Part shown: piece by piece, positions 1-5,141 of the stretch
Numbering within the stretch: position 1 is the stretch's first letter
How the letters are laid out: each line of letters opens with the position of its first letter
NCBI GenBank assembly: GCA_903907305.1
Contig: CAIVNT010000337.1
Span: 1-5,141 of the forward strand
Source: an uncultured Ignavibacteriota bacterium
GTDB lineage: Bacteria; Bacteroidota; Ignavibacteria; UBA10030; UBA8401
Length of the DNA: 5,141 bases
Direction of reading: 5' to 3'
Position numbers and translations under genes: made by a program
Notes under the pieces: model-generated
Told to the model about the DNA's origin: nothing
The model's input: only the letters and a program-made list of their open reading frames with translations
Database searches by the model: none

Positions 1-843
1 ATCCTGTGGGACGAATCCAAAGGCATCAGTGAATATGTTGCTCTGTTAAAAGAGAAACATTTCGATATGGCGATCATTCCGTATCCGCGGTTCAATCTTG
101 CGCTGATCACATTCCTTGCTGGCATTCCGCAGCGGGTCGGAACGGGATTCCGGTGGTATTCGTTCCTTTTTAACAAGCGGATCTACGAGCACCGGAAGGA
201 CGCGAAGCGTCACGAAGTGGAATACAATCTGAACCTGCTGACGACGATCGGTATTGAACGGGTGTCTGAATCGAAATTCGAATTCAGGATCGGTGAAGAA
301 GCGAAGCAAAGAGTTGACACAATATTGTCGAAAGATTCAGTTGAGAAATTTGCAGTTCTTCATGCGGGGAGCGGCGGCTCGGCACGGGACTGGAGTATTG
401 AGAATTTTGCGGAGCTGGGAGATGAGATACAGAAGCACTTCGGGTTGAAGATCGTCCTGACCGGCGGGAAGGACGAAACAGCACTTGTTGCATCCCTTGC
501 GTCGAACATGAAGAGTGCATCGTTGAATTATACAGGAACATTTTCCATTACCGAACTCGGCGCATTATTTCAACGTGCGAGTGTGTTCGTCTCCAATTCG
601 ACTGGACCGCTCCACATTGCATCGATGATGGGAACACCGGTCGTTGCGTTCTATCCGCCGATCATTCAATGCAGTCCTATGCGGTGGGGACCATATACGG
701 AAAAGAAACGAATATTCACCGCGGACAATTCCGCTTGTGCATTGTGTAAAGGGGGGCCGTGCCAATCGAATGTGTGCATGGATCAGATCACGGTTGAGAA
801 GGTCATCACAGGAATTCGAGAATTATTGAATGAAAAAAAATAA
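1..843 (+). CDS. GT9 family glycosyltransferase (heptosyltransferase-like), 5'-truncated
   Basis: The reading frame is open from base 1 and ends at TAA 841-843, giving 280 residues; the N-terminal part lies outside the window. The ATG at base 67 is internal, because the frame upstream of it is open and protein-like. By family, these enzymes transfer a heptose or related sugar from an ADP-sugar to the growing LPS core at the cytoplasmic face of the inner membrane. What is seen: the nucleotide-sugar-binding half, with HAGSGGSARDW at residues 121-131 and SNSTGPLHIAS at 198-208 (His205), followed by GTPVVAFYPP. These are the usual GT9 landmarks (WaaF/WaaC/RfaF type). A C-terminal cysteine group (Cys246, 249, 254, 259) matches a pattern common in this family. 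A full protein would be about 340-350 residues, so perhaps 60-70 are missing. The exact acceptor and sugar cannot be told from the sequence. Its last 14 bases overlap the next gene. Confidence 0.9.
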   Translation: MLWDESKGISEYVALLKEKHFDMAIIPYPRFNLALITFLAGIPQRVGTGFRWYSFLFNKRIYEHRKDAKRHEVEYNLNLLTTIGIERVSESKFEFRIGEEAKQRVDTILSKDSVEKFAVLHAGSGGSARDWSIENFAELGDEIQKHFGLKIVLTGGKDETALVASLASNMKSASLNYTGTFSITELGALFQRASVFVSNSTGPLHIASMMGTPVVAFYPPIIQCSPMRWGPYTEKKRIFTADNSACALCKGGPCQSNVCMDQITVEKVITGIRELLNEKK

Positions 844-1747
844 GAACGATTATCTCAAAAATTCAGCATTGGCATTTCGCAAGACTCATTATTTGTGGAA
901 CGAGAAACCTGAATTTAAGATCAGATTCTTCGCCCCGCTTGCCGCTTCGCGGCATCGCGGGACTCAGAATGACAAGCTGCGCAGCCGGATAGTTTTTTTA
1001 ATTGCAATGATATTTTGCCACGGAATCCTTTTTTCGCAAAGCGCTGTGAATCAAAAAGCGTTCGGAGTCGGCGAGAAACTTCTCTTCAATGTGAACTACG
1101 GCATCATCACGGCAGGGTATGCGGAGATGTCCATTCCGCAGATGGAGAATGTCCTCGGGAATCCCACGTATAAGGTGCAGTTTAACGTCCGTTCAACTCC
1201 TACATTCGATTTCTTCTTTGAGGTGCGGGACCGGTATGAAACGTATCTCGATTCTGCCGGAATATTCCCGTGGAGATTTGAGCAGCATATCAAGGAAGGG
1301 AAGTTTTCGCGGGATTACACGGCAGTCTTCGATCAGAAGAATCACAAAGCGAAGAGCGGAGATCAGGAATTCGACATCCCGCCCCAGGTTCACGATATCA
1401 TGTCTGCATTCTATTATGCGCGGACAATTGATTATTCAACGTTCAAGATCGGTCAGCGTGTGAATCTTCAGAATTTCTTCAAAGGAAAATCGAATCCTCT
1501 GGACATTAAATATCTCGGCAAGCAAAAGATATCGGTCGGCGCCGGAACATTCAACTGTATCATCGTTGAACCGATGGTGAAAGAGGGAGGGTTGTTCAAA
1601 AATGAAGGACGCATCCTTATCTGGCTCTCCGATGATGAACGGAAGATCCCGGTGAAAGTAAATACGAAAGTGATTATCGGTTCCATCGATGCGGAACTCA
1701 AAGAATATTCAGGTCTCAACGGTGAATTGAAAGGGAAAGTGCAATGA
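830..1747 (+). CDS. DUF3108 domain-containing exported protein with atypical N-terminus
   Basis: This is a 305-residue protein. From about residue 72 it resembles DUF3108, a beta-rich periplasmic or envelope domain of unknown biochemical role. Seen: FGVGEKLLFNVNYG followed by an aromatic-rich strand region, VHDIMSAFYYAR at 187-198 and WLSDDERKIPVKV at 265-277, all typical DUF3108 landmarks. A signal-peptide-like stretch lies at residues 49-70 (KLRSR, then IVFLIAMIF, then a probable cut near FSQS-A). Cys63 does not fit a lipobox. The signal peptide is thus preceded by about 48 extra residues, of which 32-48 are encoded by a palindromic repeat. ATG 830 is kept as the start because no good in-frame start lies between the repeat and the hydrophobic core; ATG 1007 would lose the basic n-region. 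A purine stretch at 810-814 is too far from ATG 830 for a good ribosome binding site, so coupling to the upstream gene is likely. Its last four bases overlap the protease gene (ATGA). Confidence 0.8.
   Translation: MKKNKNDYLKNSALAFRKTHYLWNEKPEFKIRFFAPLAASRHRGTQNDKLRSRIVFLIAMIFCHGILFSQSAVNQKAFGVGEKLLFNVNYGIITAGYAEMSIPQMENVLGNPTYKVQFNVRSTPTFDFFFEVRDRYETYLDSAGIFPWRFEQHIKEGKFSRDYTAVFDQKNHKAKSGDQEFDIPPQVHDIMSAFYYARTIDYSTFKIGQRVNLQNFFKGKSNPLDIKYLGKQKISVGAGTFNCIIVEPMVKEGGLFKNEGRILIWLSDDERKIPVKVNTKVIIGSIDAELKEYSGLNGELKGKVQ
923..974. repeat. Palindromic dispersed-type repeat inside the DUF3108 gene
   Basis: An inner perfect hairpin, TGCCGC (940-945), loop TTC, GCGGCA (949-954), is flanked by a second pair, CCCGC (934-938) with GCGGG (957-961), and an outer pair, ATTCT (925-929) with AGAAT (966-970). 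The ends read AGATTCTTCGC and CTCAGAATGACA. From memory, this is the form of short palindromic repeats scattered in many copies through various bacterial genomes; only one copy is visible here, so multiplicity is inferred. The element is read in frame as residues 32-48 of the DUF3108 ORF, a stretch of low-complexity basic and alanine residues unlike any protein domain. The reverse strand (GTCATTCTGAG...GCGAAGAATCT) is the other common orientation of the same motif. Confidence 0.65.
1731..1736 (+). promoter_or_regulatory. Probable ribosome binding site of the CPBP protease gene
   Basis: AAGGGA ends 7 bases before ATG 1744 and lies inside the end of the DUF3108 gene. It is the only reasonably placed Shine-Dalgarno-like sequence in the window. 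It supports ATG 1744 as the start, as does the ATGA stop/start overlap. Confidence 0.4.
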
Positions 1748-2685
1748 GTGAGATCGAGATCCAGAATGAGTCAGGGATCTTTCAGACTGCGGAGACGCGG
1801 TACCGTCCCGCAAAGTTTGCAGTGCTTGCGCTGCTCGGACTCTTCTTTCTGTATCAGATCGTCGGCGGCGGACTGACACTGCTGGTGATCGGCGGAAAGA
1901 TCGATCTCGATAATGTAACGATAGCGCGGCTTGCAACGATGATCTCGCAGTTCCTTTTTCTGCTGGTGCCGACGGTGCTTCTTGCGAAACGACAGCATGG
2001 AAATATCTCCGAAGTATTCCGCTGGAGAATTCCCTCCTTCAGCGAAGCATTTCTGGCAATCGTTGGAATGATAGCGTTGATGCAGATCGGCGAGTTCTAT
2101 CTCTATTTCCAGGGAATGATCCCGCTGCCGGAAAATATTGCGCCCTTCCTGGAAAAAATGAAACAGATGATCGAAGAAGCGTTCAAAGTGCTCATCGTCG
2201 CTCATTCCGTTCCCGAACTCATTTTTGTGATGGCGGTGGCAGCATTGACGCCGGCGATCTGCGAAGAAATGATGTTCCGTGGACTGATCCAGCGGAATTT
2301 TACCATCTCACACGGTTCGGTGAAAGGATTCATCCTCGTCGGGACGATCTTCGGTCTCTATCATATGAACCCATTCTGGCTTATTCCATTAATGTCACTG
2401 GGTGTCTATTTCAGTTTCATTCAATACCGGTCGCAGACGCTCATCCTGCCGATCGTCGCACATTTTATCAATAATGCGGCCGCAACGGTTGGAGTGTATG
2501 TCTACGGAAATAGTGAATCTTCCATACCGACAGTGTTTATGGCGGAGCAGAGTGAACCATCCATTAAAATGGTACTCGGCACCGGGATATTCTTCATCAT
2601 CATTTTTTTCCTCGTGATTGTTCAGTACATTAAGGTCACAGAAAAAGTTCTGCATCCACAACAATTGAATGAACAATCAATCTAA
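1744..2685 (+). CDS. CPBP family intramembrane metalloprotease (CAAX/Abi type)
   Basis: A 313-residue polytopic membrane protein with about eight predicted hydrophobic segments (roughly residues 24-48, 61-81, 102-124, 148-172, 192-208, 211-227, 232-254 and 277-296). The three hallmark motifs of the CPBP family are present in order: E174-E175-x3-R179 (CEEMMFRG), F203-x3-H207 (FGLYH) and H240-x3-N244 (HFINN). In studied relatives such as Rce1 these Glu, His and Asn residues form the catalytic site within the membrane, so the protein looks catalytically intact. Bacterial members have varied roles, including peptide processing, immunity to bacteriocins and regulated proteolysis; the substrate here is unknown. 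The position between an exported envelope protein and a phospholipid synthesis gene fits an envelope housekeeping role, which is inference. The final 17 bases overlap the next gene. Confidence 0.92.
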   Translation: MSEIEIQNESGIFQTAETRYRPAKFAVLALLGLFFLYQIVGGGLTLLVIGGKIDLDNVTIARLATMISQFLFLLVPTVLLAKRQHGNISEVFRWRIPSFSEAFLAIVGMIALMQIGEFYLYFQGMIPLPENIAPFLEKMKQMIEEAFKVLIVAHSVPELIFVMAVAALTPAICEEMMFRGLIQRNFTISHGSVKGFILVGTIFGLYHMNPFWLIPLMSLGVYFSFIQYRSQTLILPIVAHFINNAAATVGVYVYGNSESSIPTVFMAEQSEPSIKMVLGTGIFFIIIFFLVIVQYIKVTEKVLHPQQLNEQSI

Positions 2686-2947
2686 TACTCTCAGCACAAC
2701 CGGAAGCAGTTCGCAGCATGCACCCGATGGATATATTCTGCTGCTCTCTACTCCGAACATCTTCGGAATGGATCTTGTTGCGAAGAATCTGCAGATGAAC
2801 GGCATCGATGCAGTCTGCTTCTATCCCGATCCGGTGGAACTGCGGGATGGAGCATCAACACTTTTTGTTAAGGCGGAACAAAAAGAGCAGGCATCTGTGA
2901 TGCTCGCTTCGCTGGACCTTATCGATTTTACCATAACCAATGGCTAA
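2669..2947 (+). CDS. Small DUF2007-like protein (putative signal-transducing protein)
   Basis: A 92-residue soluble protein with no signal peptide or membrane segment. After a Ser/Thr/Asn-rich, probably disordered N-terminus (about 20 residues), residues 22-82 look like the small alpha/beta DUF2007 fold: a strand (YILLLST), a helix that carries the usual hydrophobic pattern (MDLVAKNLQMNGI), a second strand (AVCFYP), a third strand (STLFVKA) and a closing helix (QKEQASVMLASLD). The Pfam name suggests signal transduction, but no biochemical role is established to my knowledge. No Shine-Dalgarno sequence precedes ATG 2669, and the start lies 17 bases inside the protease gene, so translation is probably coupled to it. 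The end overlaps cdsA by 8 bases. The assignment rests on pattern similarity only; the gene is real because the overlap architecture and codon use match its neighbours. Confidence 0.65.
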   Translation: MNNQSNTLSTTGSSSQHAPDGYILLLSTPNIFGMDLVAKNLQMNGIDAVCFYPDPVELRDGASTLFVKAEQKEQASVMLASLDLIDFTITNG

Positions 2948-3881
2948 TAAATTCTCAAATCTTGCTTCGCGGGCTGCAGTAGCACTCGTGGCAATTCCAT
3001 TCATCCTCTTCGCGAGTTACAGCGGCGGATTGTTCTTTGCGCTGTTTGTTCTTGTGGTAGCCGGTCTCGCGCTCTATGAATTCTATACGCTGGCGACAGC
3101 AAAAGGGGCGAACCCGCAGATAGTGACCGGCATCATCGGACTCGTTGCGATCCACCTCTCATTCTTTCCCGAACAGTTCCCGGCAGACTTCGGCGGATCG
3201 GTGATGTTCTGGAAGATAAAAGATTTTGCTGCTGTTCTATTTCTCTTCCTTACGGCAGTGATGCTTATTGAACTTTTCCGCAACAGAGGATCGGCATTTA
3301 TGAATGCGGGATTCACTATCTTCGGCGTGATGTATATTGGTGTGTTCCTTGCATCATTGATCGGTATCAGAGAATTGTTCGGAAGTGAGATCCCGATGCA
3401 GTTCATGCAAAAGTTCTTTGAACGATCGGGAACTGTACCGAATATCGAAACCGCTGCAATGGTCTATTCGTGGGGAGGATGGACGATCATTTCCATCCTT
3501 GCATCCATTTGGCTGTGCGATACGATGGCGTATTTCGGCGGACTCTCAATGGGAAAACATAAACTCTTTCCGCGTGTCAGTCCGAACAAAAGCTGGGAAG
3601 GCGCAGTGTGGGGATTCTTCGGTGCGGTGGGGACGATGATCTTCTTTCAGCAGTATCATCTTCCGTATCTGCAGCTGCATCAGGCGATCATCATGGGAGT
3701 GCTCATTGGTGTGTTCGGACAGATCGGCGATCTGATAGAATCATTATTGAAGCGCGATGCCGGAGTGAAGGATTCATCCGGTCTCATTCCCGGACACGGC
3801 GGATTTTTCGACCGCTTTGACAGTCTTATTTATGTTTCACCGATGTTGTATCTTTATCTTAGCCTGGTGGTATTGTCGTAA
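2940..3881 (+). CDS. cdsA: Phosphatidate cytidylyltransferase (CDP-diglyceride synthase)
   Basis: CdsA condenses CTP and phosphatidic acid to CDP-diacylglycerol plus pyrophosphate at the inner membrane, the branch point for all major phospholipids. The 313-residue protein is strongly hydrophobic, with membrane segments from residue 12 onward and a last one at about 297-312. The family signature is complete near the C-terminus: S268-L-L-K271-R272, K277-D278, then GLIPGHGG (281-288) and D291-R292-F293-D294. Upstream are the conserved D194 in WLCDTMAYFGG and SPNKSWEG at 214-221, close to the usual SPKKTWEG. It is somewhat longer than the 270-285 residues typical of bacterial CdsA; part of the excess is a hydrophilic stretch at about 145-178 between membrane segments. 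ATG 2940 has no clear ribosome binding site and sits 5 bases before the stop of the upstream gene, so reinitiation is likely. It shares one base with rimO. Confidence 0.95.
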   Translation: MANKFSNLASRAAVALVAIPFILFASYSGGLFFALFVLVVAGLALYEFYTLATAKGANPQIVTGIIGLVAIHLSFFPEQFPADFGGSVMFWKIKDFAAVLFLFLTAVMLIELFRNRGSAFMNAGFTIFGVMYIGVFLASLIGIRELFGSEIPMQFMQKFFERSGTVPNIETAAMVYSWGGWTIISILASIWLCDTMAYFGGLSMGKHKLFPRVSPNKSWEGAVWGFFGAVGTMIFFQQYHLPYLQLHQAIIMGVLIGVFGQIGDLIESLLKRDAGVKDSSGLIPGHGGFFDRFDSLIYVSPMLYLYLSLVVLS

Positions 3882-5141
3882 TGAACACAAAACAACAAAA
3901 GATCAATATCATCACCCTCGGCTGCGCGAAGAACACGGTCGACTCCGAAGCGTTATACAGTCAACTACTGCATAACGATTTTACGCTGACGGAGAAGATC
4001 GAAGAAGCGGACATTGCCATAATCAATACCTGCGGATTCATCGATGCGGCGAAGCGTCAGTCTGTTGATACGATCCTTTCAGCAGTCGAGCGCAAAACAT
4101 CCGGACAACTCGACAAAGTGTTCGTGATGGGATGTCTTGTAGAACGGTACAAGAACGATCTTCAGAAAGAGATCCCTGAGATTGATAATTTCTTTGGGAC
4201 GAACGAACTGCCAGGAATACTGGAAGCACTCGGCGGAAAATATAAATATGAACTGCTCGGTGAGCGGAATATCTCGACGCCGAAATATTTTTCCTACTTG
4301 AAGATCTCCGAAGGATGCGATAATCCTTGCTCGTTCTGCGCCATTCCCATTATGCGTGGGAAACACAAAACGAAGCCGGTGGAACAGGTGATGGATGAGA
4401 CGATGCGTCTTGTGGAAAAAGGAGTGAAGGAACTGATCGTGATCGGTCAGGATACCACGTATTACGGTCTGGATATTTACGGCGAACGGAAACTTGCTTC
4501 TCTGCTGACGTCGCTCGCATCGGTGAAAGGACTCGAATGGATACGTTTGATGTATGCGTTTCCGTCGAAATTTCCCATGGATGTGTTACAATCGTTTAGT
4601 GACAATCCCAAACTCTGTCGCTACATTGATATGCCGATCCAGCATGCAGCGGATAATGTGCTAAAGTCCATGCGGCGCGGCATCACGCGCAAGACGACAG
4701 AGAATCTCATCACATCCATCAGGACCTCCGTTCCGGATATCGCATTACGCACAACGCTCATCGTCGGTTATCCGAACGAGACGGAAGCGGATGTCGAAGA
4801 ATTAGTGCAGTTCATTAAGGATGTAAAATTCGACCGGCTTGGAGTGTTCACATATTCGCAGGAAGATGATACGACTGCGTATGGTTTGGGTGATCCGATC
4901 CCTGAACAGGAAAAAGAACGGCGAAAAGAGTATGTTATGGAAGTGCAGCGCGGGATCTCCCTGGAGAAGAACGAATCACGGATCGGAACAGAGGCGCGCG
5001 CAGTGATCGAACGTATCGAAGAAGGAATTTTTGTTGGACGGTCCGAGTGGGACGCTCCGGAGATCGATAATGAGATCTTTATGCCGAAGATCGAGGGAGT
5101 GAGTGTCGGTGATTTTGTAAATGTGAACATTACGGATGCAA
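3881..5141 (+). CDS. rimO: Ribosomal protein S12 methylthiotransferase RimO, 3'-truncated
   Basis: The frame stays open to the window end (420 complete codons); RimO is usually 430-440 residues, so only some 10-20 are missing. RimO is a radical-SAM enzyme with two iron-sulfur clusters that adds a methylthio group to a conserved aspartate of ribosomal protein S12. Domains in order: an N-terminal MTTase domain (about 7-120) with cluster cysteines C15 (TLGCAKN), C51 (NTCGF) and C85 (MGC); the radical-SAM domain with C146-x3-C150-x2-C153 in SEGCDNPCSFCAIP; and a C-terminal TRAM domain from about 366. RGKHKTKP after the cluster and DAPEIDNE (391-398) point to RimO and not to the tRNA enzyme MiaB. 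All six cluster cysteines are present. The start overlaps the cdsA stop as TAATG; a weak GGTGG at 3866-3870 is the only candidate ribosome binding site. Confidence 0.95.
   Translation, partial: MNTKQQKINIITLGCAKNTVDSEALYSQLLHNDFTLTEKIEEADIAIINTCGFIDAAKRQSVDTILSAVERKTSGQLDKVFVMGCLVERYKNDLQKEIPEIDNFFGTNELPGILEALGGKYKYELLGERNISTPKYFSYLKISEGCDNPCSFCAIPIMRGKHKTKPVEQVMDETMRLVEKGVKELIVIGQDTTYYGLDIYGERKLASLLTSLASVKGLEWIRLMYAFPSKFPMDVLQSFSDNPKLCRYIDMPIQHAADNVLKSMRRGITRKTTENLITSIRTSVPDIALRTTLIVGYPNETEADVEELVQFIKDVKFDRLGVFTYSQEDDTTAYGLGDPIPEQEKERRKEYVMEVQRGISLEKNESRIGTEARAVIERIEEGIFVGRSEWDAPEIDNEIFMPKIEGVSVGDFVNVNITDA

Noticed and set aside
314..342. TTGACA hexamer resembling a -35 promoter box
   Set aside because: No TATAAT-like box lies 16-18 bases downstream (the bases there are TCAGTT), and it sits inside the glycosyltransferase gene.
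736..777. Cysteine cluster at the C-terminus of the glycosyltransferase as a novel metal site
   Set aside because: A similar spaced set of cysteines ending in C-M is common in GT9 proteins, so it is not distinctive here.
1007..1018. ATG 1007 as an alternative start, and Cys63 as a lipoprotein cysteine
   Set aside because: Starting at 1007 would remove the basic n-region of the signal peptide. The residues before Cys63 (M-I-F) do not fit a lipobox, which needs a small residue at -1.
1771..2205. 144-codon open frame on the - strand opposite the protease gene
   Set aside because: The translation is rich in His, Arg, Asp and Gln with no family features, and the + strand frame has a complete CPBP motif set.
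4768..5130. 120-codon open frame on the - strand opposite rimO
   Set aside because: It lies wholly inside a well-supported gene, and its serine- and threonine-rich translation has no recognisable domain; it is a shadow of the rimO codon pattern.
3881..5141. MiaB (tRNA methylthiotransferase) as an alternative identity for the last gene
   Set aside because: The RGKHKTKP segment after the radical-SAM cysteines and DAPEIDNE in the TRAM region follow the RimO pattern.

Overview
The window is a stretch of bacterial chromosome with six genes, all on the + strand, and no intergenic DNA. Each gene overlaps the next, by 14, 4, 17, 8 and 1 bases in order, so the run looks like part of one operon. Both ends are cut: the first gene lacks its 5' end and the last lacks a short 3' end. 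I see no tRNA, rRNA, CRISPR array, insertion sequence or convincing terminator.

Layout: (1) 1-843, the C-terminal part of a GT9 heptosyltransferase-type glycosyltransferase; (2) 830-1747, an exported DUF3108 protein with an unusual N-terminal extension that contains a palindromic repeat (about 923-974); (3) 1744-2685, a CPBP-family (CAAX-type, Abi) intramembrane protease; (4) 2669-2947, a small DUF2007-like protein; (5) 2940-3881, phosphatidate cytidylyltransferase CdsA; (6) 3881 to the window end, RimO, the ribosomal protein S12 methylthiotransferase.

Most of the genes concern the cell envelope: an LPS-type sugar transferase, a periplasmic or outer-membrane-associated protein, a membrane protease and the CDP-diacylglycerol synthase that feeds phospholipid synthesis. 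RimO is a translation-related gene carried along at the 3' end. The GT9 gene implies a Gram-negative, LPS-making cell. The moderate GC content, the weak or absent Shine-Dalgarno sequences and the general protein style suggest the Bacteroidota/Chlorobi/Ignavibacteria group. That placement is an inference from memory and not something the sequence proves.

The genes themselves are ordinary. The one real oddity is at the start of the DUF3108 gene, where a hairpin-forming repeat of the dispersed GATTCTTCGC...CTCAGAATGAC type is read in frame just upstream of the signal peptide. Either a mobile palindrome has been tolerated inside a coding sequence, or the annotated start is wrong and the repeat sits in a short intergenic gap. 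I found no evidence of a new multi-gene system.
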